From positions 1-7,803 of the forward strand of contig JAQGHP010000637.1 in the NCBI GenBank assembly GCA_028288775.1: 7,803 nt of DNA, written 5' to 3'. The position numbers and the translations under genes were made by a program. This DNA is from Phycisphaerales bacterium. GTDB lineage: Bacteria > Planctomycetota > Phycisphaerae > Tepidisphaerales > Tepidisphaeraceae. Position 1 is the first letter of the stretch; every line of letters begins with the position of its first letter. A model generated the notes under the pieces. The model had not been told where the DNA came from. It saw only the letters and a list, made by a program, of their open reading frames with translations, and made no database searches. This document shows positions 1-7,441 of this stretch, one piece after another.

Positions 1-223
1 CGGCAACGGCAAAACCCGTAGATCTGGCGAAGGTTTTTGCAAAGCGATGCGGATGATGTGGAACGAAGAGCCCGGCCGGGCGAACTCAACGGCGAGAATG
101 CTGCAAAATTCAAGCACGTGGATCGCCGCACCTTCGTCGGCGTTTAATGAGCATGCGCAATCACGCAATTGTGGTGCAGCCTTTCAGGCTGCTGACGCAG
201 GAATGGCTTCACCACGAGGTTGC
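1..223. other. Left-edge stretch with no supported gene
   Basis: No reading frame here looks like a conserved protein. One plus-strand frame is open through the whole stretch, but it continues antisense into the sulfotransferase gene and its translation is compositionally unconvincing. One minus-strand frame is also open to the left edge, but it has no clear start or recognisable motif, so a gene continuing beyond the edge cannot be excluded. The only visible structure is the short hairpin at 176-192. Confidence 0.5.
176..192. repeat. Short GC-rich hairpin downstream of the sulfotransferase gene
   Basis: Two 7-base arms, GCAGCCT and AGGCTGC, are perfectly complementary around a 3-base TTC loop. 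The hairpin lies about 32 bases beyond the stop codon of the sulfotransferase gene. Neither strand has a T-run after it, so it is not a textbook intrinsic terminator. It could be an mRNA 3'-end stabiliser or a copy of a dispersed REP-like palindrome. Only one copy is seen in the window. Confidence 0.4.
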
Positions 224-1207
224 CTACGGCATGTCCGGGTAAAGCTGCTGCGACACATCCTCCACGCGCCGACGGATGCGGGAGATTTCATCTTCCGTCA
301 GGCGGGTTTTCCAATTCGTGAGATTGGCGACTGCATTGCGCCGCGTGGTGAACGCGAGCTGCGGGTCCAGCTCCGGAGGCAGTGCGACGTCGTTGGACTC
401 GATCGCGGCCTTGCGCGCTCGTTGTGGGAAATCCAGGCCGACATGCCGGCAGATATCCTCGAACCCGCCGACGGGATCTTGCGATAAGTCCTCGTGGCGG
501 AGGAAGAGCCAATCGGAGTGTCGCTCGCGAAAGCGCAGGACCGCGAAGTAGAGGGCCTTCCAGAGCATCGCGGCCATGTCCACGATGTCGTGCTCGACGC
601 GGGCGAAGTCGCTCAGCTCGGCCTCCATCGGCGCGAGCAGGTCCCGCATGAGCAGCGGCTGACGGAGCAGGCCGGGGATGTCCACGCAAAGCTTCAGCCG
701 TTTGAAACTGCTGACGACGGCTGCGGGGTGGCGAATGAGAATCACTACCCGCGCCCCGAACTGGCTGGCGAGCCATTGTGAGGAGAGCAGGGCGATCGGG
801 TCCTTCATGATGGAAGTTTGGGCGGTCAGCCTTGAGAGGCCGAAGCGCGCCGCGGCCGCGGAAACATCGATCACGTCCTTTAAGCTTTTGGAAGCGCGGA
901 GGCGGGGGAGTGTCTCGTGGCGCAGCTCGAGCATCCGCCGGATTGGCGCGGTGAATTCCGCGGCGTTTTCGTTCGTGACGTACATGTACCATTCGCGAAA
1001 CTGGAAATTGCAGACGCGTGCGACGCGGCTGGAGAGATCGGGGTTGAACGGCTCCATGAGCAGCATGGTGCGCGAGCAGCGGCGCAGGACGTCGCCGACC
1101 CAGGTGGTGCCCGATCGCGGGGACCCGGTGATAAGAATCAGCCGCCGGCCCGACGGGGCCGGCGGGGGGATCATGTCGTTTTTGGTGGGCGGGGCAGGCA
1201 ATGCCAT
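224..1207 (-). CDS. Sulfotransferase (single domain, PAPS-dependent family)
   Basis: Predicted to transfer a sulfuryl group from PAPS (3'-phosphoadenylyl sulfate) to an acceptor that cannot be read from the sequence; carbohydrate or surface polymer is typical of bacterial relatives. In the 327-aa product the 5'-phosphosulfate loop SPRSGTTW is at residues 29-36, after the strand LILITG. KDP is near 135. The 3'-phosphate-binding segment VVILIRHPAAVVSSF is at 154-168, and a conserved-looking RHEDLSQDP at 237-245. NWK near 298 matches the C-terminal nucleotide-contact motif of such enzymes. No signal peptide or membrane segment is seen, so it is probably cytosolic. The frame stays open upstream to 1483, but that part runs across the neighbouring flavoprotein gene and is arginine/proline-rich, so ATG 1207 was chosen; ATG 1174 is an alternative. 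Neither has a clear Shine-Dalgarno sequence. It lies 50 bases after the flavoprotein gene and may be cotranscribed with it. Confidence 0.88.
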   Translation of the reverse strand: MALPAPPTKNDMIPPPAPSGRRLILITGSPRSGTTWVGDVLRRCSRTMLLMEPFNPDLSSRVARVCNFQFREWYMYVTNENAAEFTAPIRRMLELRHETLPRLRASKSLKDVIDVSAAAARFGLSRLTAQTSIMKDPIALLSSQWLASQFGARVVILIRHPAAVVSSFKRLKLCVDIPGLLRQPLLMRDLLAPMEAELSDFARVEHDIVDMAAMLWKALYFAVLRFRERHSDWLFLRHEDLSQDPVGGFEDICRHVGLDFPQRARKAAIESNDVALPPELDPQLAFTTRRNAVANLTNWKTRLTEDEISRIRRRVEDVSQQLYPDMP

Positions 1208-1257
1208 ATCAACATCAAAGGCTGGATGCGGGGCGACGTCCGACTTGAACTTTCCAA

Positions 1258-1707
1258 TTATCCGGCGAGCGGCACTTCGTGGTATTCGAGCGCCCATTCG
1301 CGCATATAGCGCACGCGGTTGGGGCGGATGCGATAGACGATGAGCTCGGGGTTGTCGATGCTGCCCAGGTATTGCCGCATGAGAGGGTTGGCGTCCCAGA
1401 TTTCCTGAAGCAGCGGGCGGTCGGCGACGATCTCGGCGACGCCGGTGATGCGGACCTGGTTGTGCTGGGGATCGACGTAGCACAATTCCACCTTCGGGTC
1501 CGCGGCAATCTCCCCGGTCTTGTGGTACGCGCGGAGGTTGGCGACGTAGATGGTGAAGCCTTCGGTGCGGACGGGCGAGACGGGGCGCACGCGGGGCTGG
1601 TCGCCGTCGGCGGTTGCGAGCTGGGGGAAGTGGTCGGCACGGAGCACGCCGAGGGCGAGGTCTTTAAGCTCGCCCGGCTCGATGGGCTTGGGTGTGGGCT
1701 TGGGCAT
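1258..1707 (-). CDS. Pyridoxamine 5'-phosphate oxidase-fold flavoprotein
   Basis: A 149-aa protein of the small split-barrel FMN-binding fold (PNPOx-like, general-stress-protein-26 type). The N-terminal half has the family pattern: HFPQLATADGDQPRVRPV at about 26-43, followed by the strand FTIYVAN (51-57) and KTGEIAADPKVELCYVD (63-79), where FMN contacts usually lie. Further on come VRITGVAEIV (85-94) and the C-terminal YRIRPNRVRYM (125-135). This length is usual for stand-alone family members, which generally bind FMN, F420 or heme and are seldom true pyridoxine-pathway enzymes. The substrate is unknown, so no pdxH name is given. It starts at ATG 1707 without an obvious ribosome binding site; a TTGACC hexamer at 1772-1777 could be a -35 box, but no good -10 follows. 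It precedes the sulfotransferase by 50 bases. Confidence 0.88.
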   Translation of the reverse strand: MPKPTPKPIEPGELKDLALGVLRADHFPQLATADGDQPRVRPVSPVRTEGFTIYVANLRAYHKTGEIAADPKVELCYVDPQHNQVRITGVAEIVADRPLLQEIWDANPLMRQYLGSIDNPELIVYRIRPNRVRYMREWALEYHEVPLAG

Positions 1708-1802
1708 GCCAAGAAAGTAACCGGACGCGGCGAAGTTGTCGCGGGGAAGATGCGTCAGGCCGAACAGGTGTGGTCAAAATTCCGAATTGTGCGTGACGGC
1801 GC

Positions 1803-1818
1803 AACGCGAATGCGCGTT
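1803..1818 (-). terminator. Possible weak terminator hairpin after the small hypothetical gene
   Basis: Read on the minus strand, AACGCG and CGCGTT form a 6-bp stem with a CATT loop, starting about 11 bases past the stop codon of the small gene. There is no U-run after it. The position suits a transcript end or 3' stabiliser, but the stem is short and could be chance in GC-rich DNA. Confidence 0.25.
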
Positions 1819-1829
1819 AGTGTCAGGAG

Positions 1830-2135
1830 TCAATTAATCACGTCGAATAGCTTCCACAACTCATCACGTAGTGCATCGAATCGTCGGTTGGCATCGAACT
1901 GTTCGTCGAAATTTGCTCGATTGATGTAATACTCTGAGAGCGGTGCGTTACCCTGCGCGACAGTCTTATAGATTGAGCGCGCTTCCAAATAGCCCCGTTC
2001 AATGTCTGGATCATCCAAACTCTTGAGAGCCGCGATTACTCCGCGCACACAGTTGGTCTCACCCTCGCCCTCCAAAATTGCTCGAAGTTTTTCAAGCAGC
2101 CCGCGAGCTTTGATTACGTGTTGGCGTGACGTCAT
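1830..2135 (-). CDS. Small unrecognised protein, low-GC gene
   Basis: A 101-aa, probably soluble, helix-rich protein with many charged residues and no signal peptide or membrane segment. I do not recognise the family. Visible features are an N-terminal helix (HVIKARGLLEKLRAILEG), a single Cys in ETNCVRGVIAALKSL, the pattern ARSIYKTVAQGNAPLSEYYI in the middle, and a C-terminal helix RFDALRDELWKLFDVIN. ATG 2135 was chosen because it lies 10 bases after the stop of the TPR-sulfotransferase gene; the only earlier in-frame start is a TTG at 2159 that would overlap that gene. Three sampled 60-base lines inside the gene have 48-50% GC, against 63% in a sampled line of the gene upstream. This suggests separate acquisition. 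The even amino-acid composition and the fit between two genes on the same strand support it being real. Small proteins of this shape can be immunity or antitoxin proteins, but nothing here shows that. Confidence 0.7.
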   Translation of the reverse strand: MTSRQHVIKARGLLEKLRAILEGEGETNCVRGVIAALKSLDDPDIERGYLEARSIYKTVAQGNAPLSEYYINRANFDEQFDANRRFDALRDELWKLFDVIN

Positions 2136-2145
2136 TTGGACCCGG

Positions 2146-3651
2146 CTACGTGGAGGCAAGCGACAGCAGTTCCGGAATGTGCTTTTCGTAATGCTTCCAG
2201 CGGCCCACGGATGAAGCGTAAATGGGCTTGCGGACCTGGTCGCGGCTGGCGGTCGCGACGTGGCGCTTGTTCTTGTTGAATTCCAGGCAACCTGCCTCCC
2301 AAGGGAGATCGAGGAACTCGAGCATTCGCCGGGTCTGGCCTTCGTTGTCCGCTACGACGTCCTCGTAACGCACCTCGAGCATCGGCGACGGGAGTACCCT
2401 CTTCCAGTGTTCCATCATCCGCACGTAATCGCGGTGGAACGCGGCCAAATGGCCCAGGTCGTAGGTGAACTCGTTGCCGAATGCGAAGTCGGTAAAGTAG
2501 CACGAGAGGCACGTGTCCCGCGGGTCCCGGACGCAGTGGATAATGTGGCAGTCGGGGAACAGGATCTGAATGAGGCCGATCGCCTGGAAGTTCAACGGCA
2601 TCTTGTCCGTGACGTACCGGGCGGTGGAATTGAGCGATCCAATGACCTCCAAATACCGGGCGGCGAGGCGGTGTGCGTCTTGTAACGTCAACGCGTCGAG
2701 GCATTGAGGAAGCGGGGCGCCTTCAGTCCACGGGGCGGTGGCGATCGCCTGAGTCAGGTCGGCCACCAGGCTTAATTCGCCCCCGCCGAAGACGGCGGAG
2801 TGACTTGCGAGGATTTGCTCGACGAGCGTCGTTCCCGATCGTGGCATTCCCACGATGAACACGGGCCGGCGACTGCCGAGGCTGGCGCGGGGGAGCGCCC
2901 GCAGGCGCTCGCGCGTGAAGTAATTGATGTTGCGAGAGACCAGTTCGGTGTAGGCCGCTGAATTGAACGGCTGGCGCGCCAGTGCGTTGGCAGCCTTCGC
3001 GTGGAAGAACGCCTCTTCGTGGCGGCCGATGGCGTCGAGCAATCCCGCCGCGGCGAAGGACAGGCGGGCACGGTATGTCGGCGACAGATCGCGCCTGCGC
3101 AGGGCCCGCGCGACCAAGTCGGCGGCCTGTTGCTCGTGGCCGATCGTGGGCGCCAAACGCGCGTAGGCATAGGCCAGTTGCAGATCGTCTGATCCGCTGG
3201 CGATGAGCGGCGAAAGCAGTTGCCACGCAGACTCTGCCTCGCCACCGGCCATTAGTACGACCGCGCGGATGGCGATGGAATCGATGTCGCCGGGTACCAG
3301 CTCCAGCGCCTTGAGACTATGCGGGAGGGCGGTGACAACGTCGCCGCACTGAATCGCCAATTGGGCCAGCGCTTTGTGCGCTGGCGCGTGATTGGGATTG
3401 AGGCGGATGGCGTGCCGGTAATGCGGTTCCACCCACTGCGGCTGCCCGAGCCGGGCCGCGGTAGCGGCGAGTTTGAAATGGTATTCCGCCTCGGCCGGCT
3501 GCAGACGCACGCATTCCTGGAATTGGTCGAAGGCGGGTTTGAACTGCCCGCTCAGGAATAGCACATCCCCCCGGGCGGCGCTGTCGCGCGCCATTGCGGC
3601 CGGGGTGCGTGTCGCTTGTGGTTCGCCGCCGCCCATGGGTGCTCCGAGCAT
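2146..3651 (-). CDS. TPR-repeat sulfotransferase fusion protein
   Basis: A protein of about 501 aa with an N-terminal tetratricopeptide array and a C-terminal PAPS-dependent sulfotransferase domain, a common bacterial architecture related to tyrosylprotein sulfotransferases. About six TPR-like helix pairs span residues 26-229; the clearest (around 56-89) contains EPHYRHAIRLNPNHAPAHKA. The 5'-phosphosulfate loop FIVGMPRSGTTLVEQI is at about 265-280. DKMPLNF at 349-355 follows, then CVRDPRDTCLSCY at 373-385 with the expected 3'-phosphate-binding Arg375 and Ser383. RYEDVVAD at 428-435 and VGRWKHYEKH near 482-491 complete the domain. The TPR part probably selects the protein or polymer acceptor. 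The frame stays open to a TTG at 3876. Candidate starts are ATG 3792, ATG 3651 (GAGAG five bases upstream), ATG 3636 (GGAG five bases upstream) and ATG 3594. I chose 3651 because the extension is glycine-rich and unlike a domain; this choice is uncertain by tens of residues. Confidence 0.9.
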   Translation of the reverse strand: MLGAPMGGGEPQATRTPAAMARDSAARGDVLFLSGQFKPAFDQFQECVRLQPAEAEYHFKLAATAARLGQPQWVEPHYRHAIRLNPNHAPAHKALAQLAIQCGDVVTALPHSLKALELVPGDIDSIAIRAVVLMAGGEAESAWQLLSPLIASGSDDLQLAYAYARLAPTIGHEQQAADLVARALRRRDLSPTYRARLSFAAAGLLDAIGRHEEAFFHAKAANALARQPFNSAAYTELVSRNINYFTRERLRALPRASLGSRRPVFIVGMPRSGTTLVEQILASHSAVFGGGELSLVADLTQAIATAPWTEGAPLPQCLDALTLQDAHRLAARYLEVIGSLNSTARYVTDKMPLNFQAIGLIQILFPDCHIIHCVRDPRDTCLSCYFTDFAFGNEFTYDLGHLAAFHRDYVRMMEHWKRVLPSPMLEVRYEDVVADNEGQTRRMLEFLDLPWEAGCLEFNKNKRHVATASRDQVRKPIYASSVGRWKHYEKHIPELLSLAST

Positions 3652-4055
3652 GGAAACTCTCGTGGGGATTGGCGCAAGGCCGTACTCGACGCCGCTCGTC
3701 GTTCCCTGCGCGCCGACGGCTTCCAGGGCCTCGAGCGGAAATCCCGACCCGAAGCGACCGAAGTTTCCACGGATTCCTGATTCAGGCGGCATAGTCCAAT
3801 GTCCATGATGCCGACGCGCGGCAGGGCTTGCAGGCGCTGCGATCCCGTTTACGAGTACAACGGCGGTAAACGCCAACGAGCCTAACCTGCAATACTACGG
3901 GGCAGGCCGCCGATTATTCATGTGCCGTTCGGCTTATTAATGTATCTCGATGAGACTAGAACATACGCCGATTCATCCCCCAAGTAACTTGTGGGAAGTG
4001 CGGCAATGTGCTCTGCCGTTTTGGAAGTGCCGTACTACGTACTTCTTCGTACGGG
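3652..4055. other. Gene-free interval between response regulator and TPR-sulfotransferase
   Basis: About 400 bases with no supported gene. Positions 3652-3876 are an open in-frame extension of the TPR-sulfotransferase and may partly encode its N-terminus. The remainder, 3877-4055, is richer in A and T than the genes and presumably holds the promoter of that gene; TAGTAT on the minus strand at 3892-3897 resembles a -10 box but lacks a convincing -35 partner. Two small hairpins are possible: CAAG/CTTG at 3981-3991 with outer CCC/GGG, and a 6-bp CCGTAC/GTACGG stem at 4030-4054 just past the stop codon of the response regulator. Neither is followed by a T-run on the minus strand. Confidence 0.4.
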
Positions 4056-4709
4056 CTAGCGGACGGAGGTGAGGCCATGTGCGATGGCGAACTTGGTCAA
4101 TCCGGCGATGGAATGGATCCCAAGCTTTTGCATGATGTTATAGCGATGCGTGTCCACGGTGCGGACGCTGATGTGGATCATGGCCGCGACCTGCGCGCTC
4201 GACCGCCCCTCGGCGACAAGCTGGAGAATTTCCCGCTCGCGGGCGGAAAGCTTGTCCAATTCGCTGGCAGTGGCTTCGCCGTTTGCACGACGGACATAAT
4301 CTTCCATCACCAAGTCTGCCAAAGGCGGACTGAGGTATCGCCGGCCCGACATTACCACACGGATGGCGGCCAGCAGTTCGTTGAACGCCGCGTCCTTTAA
4401 GACATAGCCCGATGCACCGGCCTTGAGCGACTCGAAAACGTATTGCGGGTCATCGTGCATGGAGAGCATGACGATGCGCAGATCCGGGAGCAGCGCGTGG
4501 AGCTGGCGGGCGGTTTCGATGCCGTTGAGGTCGGGCATCTCCACATCCGTCAGCACCAGATCGGGGTGGTGTTCCTGGCAGAACGCGATCGCCTCGCGGC
4601 CGCCCCCGACGTCGCCAAGGACCTTGACCTCCGGCGAGGAATCGAGGAGCGAGCGGATGCCCGAGCGCACCAGGGTATGGTCTTCGACCAACAGAACGCT
4701 CGTGCTCAT
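4056..4709 (-). CDS. NarL/FixJ-type response regulator, LuxR HTH output
   Basis: A 217-aa two-component response regulator that should bind DNA once phosphorylated by the adjacent kinase. The receiver domain occupies about 1-120: acidic pocket Glu9-Asp10, phospho-acceptor Asp55 in LVLTDVEMPD, switch Ser83 (in MLSMHDD) and invariant Lys105 in GYVLKDA. A short linker leads to a LuxR/GerE helix-turn-helix at about 154-213 that starts LSAREREILQLVAEGRSS, with the recognition helix around VRTVDTHRYNIMQKLG (182-197). All key residues are present, so it should be functional. Its ATG at 4709 overlaps the TGA of the kinase gene (ATGA, 4706-4709), indicating translational coupling; GGGAG lies eight bases upstream inside the kinase gene. 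The length is normal for the family. The regulated genes are unknown; the neighbouring porins are candidates by proximity only. Confidence 0.95.
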   Translation of the reverse strand: MSTSVLLVEDHTLVRSGIRSLLDSSPEVKVLGDVGGGREAIAFCQEHHPDLVLTDVEMPDLNGIETARQLHALLPDLRIVMLSMHDDPQYVFESLKAGASGYVLKDAAFNELLAAIRVVMSGRRYLSPPLADLVMEDYVRRANGEATASELDKLSAREREILQLVAEGRSSAQVAAMIHISVRTVDTHRYNIMQKLGIHSIAGLTKFAIAHGLTSVR

Positions 4710-5803
4710 GCGGAGGTCTCCCGATTCGCCAGGGGCAGCTCGAGGACGACGCGCGTCCCGCCGCCGGCGCTTGATTCCAAACGAATGCTCCCGCCCAGCG
4801 ACAGGAGCCTCTCGCGAATCCCCGGCAATCCTATCCCCTTATGAGGCCCGGGTGCAAAGGCGGCGGCAGTGTCAAAGCCCGCGCCGTCATCATCAATGAC
4901 GATGCGCGCGTAGGCCGGCGTCCAATGCACCGCGGCGACGATCTGCTTCGCCTGTCCGTGTTTCACCGCATTATTCAGCAATTCCTTGATCGACCGGAAA
5001 AGGTAGTTTGCGGTGGTGGTCGCGAGCTTGGGCGGCGTGCCGTCCTCGGAGACGGTCACTTCCACATTCGTCTGCCTGGCGAACTGCTCGGCGTGACGCC
5101 GGAGCGTGGGCACAAGCCCCAGGTGATCGAGCATGGCCGGGTGGAGGTCGAAGGTGAGGGTGCGGGTGCGGTCGATCAGGTCGTTGACGATCGCGATGGC
5201 GGCGGTAATCCGCTGGCGGGCCTGGGTGTCCTCGGAGGTTTCGATCACCGCGGTGGCGAGGTTGAGCTTGAGAATGGAGAGGATCTGTCCGAAGCCGTCG
5301 TGGATGTCGTGGGCAAGCCGCCGTCTCTCAGAATCCTCGGCTTCTGAAAGTTGGGCCGCGAGCTTTTGCAGTTCCTTGGTGCGTTCGTCCACCAGCGCGC
5401 CCAGCCGGGTGCTGAGGTTTCGAAACGACGAGAGGAGTGCGACGGAAAGAAGGAAGAAACTGAGGCGGGACACGGCGTTCCAGTACGCCATCGACGGCTG
5501 AAGGTAGGAGGCCGCGCCGTGCAACTCGGCGAAAAGAAAAGTGGCGATGCTGATGACCGCCATGAGATACCCGATCCGCCGCCCCAGAAACCAGGTGAGG
5601 AAGAGGACGGGGGCGAGGTAGTAGAACGTGAAACTGAGATCGGTCGGGGCGAGGGAATTGAGGAAGCCGGTAAGCGCGACGACGCCCGCCACCACCGCGA
5701 TCACGAGCGGCCGGGGGAGCTCGACGATGCCGGCCCAGCGGCGCTGGGCGGCCGTTTGCGGCTCGTTGGAAATCGAAGGGGAATTGAGAAGAGCGTTCTG
5801 CAA
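4706..5803 (-). CDS. Membrane histidine kinase, HisKA_3 (NarX/LytS-like) class
   Basis: A sensor kinase of about 365 aa. The N-terminal third has four hydrophobic segments (about 33-51, 57-73, 75-94 and 110-128) with short loops, so sensing is probably within or near the membrane and not by a large periplasmic domain. The segment LSFTFYYLAPVLFLTWFLGRR resembles the four-helix input region of many bacterial kinases and cyclases. A short coiled coil (DERTKELQKLAAQLSEAE) leads to the HisKA_3 dimerisation motif ERRRLAHDIHDGFGQ, with His168 the expected phospho-acceptor. The ATPase domain shows an N-box (KELLNNAVKHG, about 273-283), G1 box DDDGAGF (304-310) and G2 GIGLPGIRERL (323-333). There is no ATG before the first membrane segment. 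TTG 5803 is preferred; TTG 5899 gives 32 more residues but starts right against the terminator hairpin. The gene is coupled to the response regulator by an ATGA overlap. Confidence 0.92.
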   Translation of the reverse strand: MQNALLNSPSISNEPQTAAQRRWAGIVELPRPLVIAVVAGVVALTGFLNSLAPTDLSFTFYYLAPVLFLTWFLGRRIGYLMAVISIATFLFAELHGAASYLQPSMAYWNAVSRLSFFLLSVALLSSFRNLSTRLGALVDERTKELQKLAAQLSEAEDSERRRLAHDIHDGFGQILSILKLNLATAVIETSEDTQARQRITAAIAIVNDLIDRTRTLTFDLHPAMLDHLGLVPTLRRHAEQFARQTNVEVTVSEDGTPPKLATTTANYLFRSIKELLNNAVKHGQAKQIVAAVHWTPAYARIVIDDDGAGFDTAAAFAPGPHKGIGLPGIRERLLSLGGSIRLESSAGGGTRVVLELPLANRETSA

Positions 5804-5902
5804 GTCAGTTACGTGCCACTGCGCCGTCGTCTCGCGCCGGGCCGCGTTAAGAAAGCATACCCGAAAGGTCCGGGAACGACGCAGAACGCGTTGGAACAAA
5901 GC

Positions 5903-5933
5903 CGCGGGCGGAAATCAATGATTTCCGCCCGCG
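5903..5933 (-). terminator. Strong intrinsic terminator-like hairpin after the porin
   Basis: A perfect 15-bp inverted repeat (5903-5917 and 5919-5933) is centred on one base, giving a GC-rich stem of about 12-13 bp with a small loop. It starts 36 bases past the porin stop codon. On the minus strand it is followed by GGCTTTGTTCC, a short, imperfect U-rich tail. It most likely ends porin transcription and separates it from the kinase-regulator pair. The plus strand lacks a T-run after it, so it works in one direction only. Confidence 0.75.
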
Positions 5934-5969
5934 TCGTAGATTCAATTCAAAGCCGGTCGTGGGGTCGCG

Positions 5970-7436
5970 TTACAGCAGGAGCTGGAACTGTGCGACGAAG
6001 ACGAACTCGCCGTGGCCGCTGCCGTTGGTGAGCACGTCGTTGGGCGTGTCATCAATCGGGATGCCCTTGGGCAGATAGGTGCCCTGCGCGGTGAGCTTGG
6101 CGCGGTGGCCGACGAAGTAGTAGTTGACGCCGGCGGTGTACGCCTGCACGTAGTTCTGGCTACCCGCGGCGGTGCCTTGCAGGCGCATGTATTCCATGCG
6201 GCCGAAGGGTTCCCAGTGCTGGTCGATGTTATACCCGCCCTGCAGCATGAGGGAGTATTCGTTGGTGGCCTTGTTGGCGACTGCCGGGTCGGGGGTGCCG
6301 ATGCTCGCGCCGGTGGCCGACTGGGTGTAGATGCCAAAGTTGTGGGTCGTGTAACGGTCCACGACAGCGCCGTACGCGTTGAAGCCGCACGGGGCGGCGT
6401 ACTGCGCGTCGAACACGGCAACGGTTTGGCCCGAGTGGCCGCGTTCGGAGTAGTCAATGCCGCCGCCAAGTACCAGCAACTGGTCCTTCACGCCGTAGGA
6501 ACCGATCTGGCTGTAGTCCTTCCAATTGCCCATCACCTTATATTCCACGCGGCCGGCGAGGCCGTAGTTGAAGGCGTTGGTTGGGAAATCCAGGAAGTTG
6601 GTGTTGGCAGAACGCAGCCCGTGGGTGATGCCGCCCTCGGTGCGGATGAAGCTCTTGGGGTCCCAGATGAGCGTTGCGCCTTCCGTGAAGGCGTCGCCGT
6701 TGGCGAAGATGTCGGCGGTGAGGGAGCGCTCGGTGCTCTGCTGATAGCGCGAGCTGACGATCTGGTCGTGGAGGAGGGGATCCTTGAGCTGGCCGCCCTT
6801 CACGTAGAAGTCGGAACCCGGAAGCTTGTACTTCACCCAGGCCTCTTCGAGCAGCGGCGCGCCGCCGAGGTTGTTGCTGACGGTGCCGATCTTCGTGCCG
6901 GCGGAATTGGTTACGTTGGCCGTGCCGTTGGCACGGACGGTGGCCCAGTTGAAGAAGTACGTGAAATCGGGGGTGAAGGCGTTGCCGTCGAAGCCGAAGC
7001 GCATTCGGCGGATTTCGAAGCCGTTCTCCACGTCGTCATTGTGGCCCGGCTTGAAGCTCTCGCGGTCGTTGGTGACGTCGCGGACCTGAAGGTGGAGCCA
7101 GGGGCGGAACTTGAAATTGCCGTCCGCGCTCTGGATGACGAAACGGTTGTCGTCAAAGCCGGCGGTGAAGCCTTCGACGGCCATCAGGTTGTCGCGCGAC
7201 TGGGCGTCCTTCAAGACGCTGCCGACGGTGGCGGCTTCCTCGACCTTTCGCTCGGCTTCCTGGTGCTTGGCCTCGGACGCCTTCTGCTGGGCCTCGAGCT
7301 GATCGAGGCGCGCCCGCAGGGTCTGAATTTCCTGGGCGGTGTCCCCTTGCTGCGACGACGGTTCGGTTGCGAACGCCGGGGTACAGAGGGCCACGGCCAT
7401 CGCCGCCGCCTTCACTATCCGGGATCGGTTGCTCAC
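5970..7436 (-). CDS. Outer-membrane porin of the OprP/OprO (Porin_O_P) type
   Basis: A 488-aa beta-barrel porin of the outer membrane. It starts at GTG 7436, chosen because AAGGAG lies five bases upstream and a signal peptide follows at once: basic start (SNRSRIVK), hydrophobic core, AFA cleavage site after residue 23. Residues 35-68 (EIQTLRARLDQLEAQQKASE and on) form a short coiled coil, probably for trimerisation or cell-wall contact. The barrel then begins near 90 (FKFRPWLHLQ at 108-117) and has the family hallmark FEIRRMRFGFDGNAF at 140-154 followed by DFTYFFNW. Many alternating strands follow to the C-terminal strand GEFVFVAQFQLLL. The family is named for phosphate- and polyphosphate-selective channels, but the substrate cannot be read from the sequence. 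A nearly identical C-terminus at 7702-7803 shows a tandem paralog. The frame remains open upstream to 7745, but that part is intergenic. Confidence 0.92.
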   Translation of the reverse strand: MSNRSRIVKAAAMAVALCTPAFATEPSSQQGDTAQEIQTLRARLDQLEAQQKASEAKHQEAERKVEEAATVGSVLKDAQSRDNLMAVEGFTAGFDDNRFVIQSADGNFKFRPWLHLQVRDVTNDRESFKPGHNDDVENGFEIRRMRFGFDGNAFTPDFTYFFNWATVRANGTANVTNSAGTKIGTVSNNLGGAPLLEEAWVKYKLPGSDFYVKGGQLKDPLLHDQIVSSRYQQSTERSLTADIFANGDAFTEGATLIWDPKSFIRTEGGITHGLRSANTNFLDFPTNAFNYGLAGRVEYKVMGNWKDYSQIGSYGVKDQLLVLGGGIDYSERGHSGQTVAVFDAQYAAPCGFNAYGAVVDRYTTHNFGIYTQSATGASIGTPDPAVANKATNEYSLMLQGGYNIDQHWEPFGRMEYMRLQGTAAGSQNYVQAYTAGVNYYFVGHRAKLTAQGTYLPKGIPIDDTPNDVLTNGSGHGEFVFVAQFQLLL

Positions 7437-7441
7437 GGTTG

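Noticed and set aside
47..487. 146-codon plus-strand frame at the left edge
   Set aside because: More than half lies antisense to the sulfotransferase gene, and the remainder has no protein-like pattern.
1208..1483. Upstream extension of the sulfotransferase frame (92 more codons)
   Set aside because: It overlaps the well-supported flavoprotein gene in another frame and translates to Arg/Pro-rich sequence without family resemblance.
1772..1777. TTGACC as a -35 box for the flavoprotein gene
   Set aside because: No acceptable -10 hexamer lies 16-18 bases downstream.
1279..1929. 216-codon plus-strand frame
   Set aside because: Antisense to the flavoprotein gene and the end of the small gene; no recognisable motif.
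4030..4054. CCGTAC/GTACGG hairpin as terminator for the kinase-regulator operon
   Set aside because: The stem is only 6 bp with a long loop and has no T-run after it on the minus strand.
5854..5859. TATGCT (minus strand) as a -10 box for the kinase gene
   Set aside because: The -35 position holds GCGTCG, a poor match; too weak to list as a promoter.
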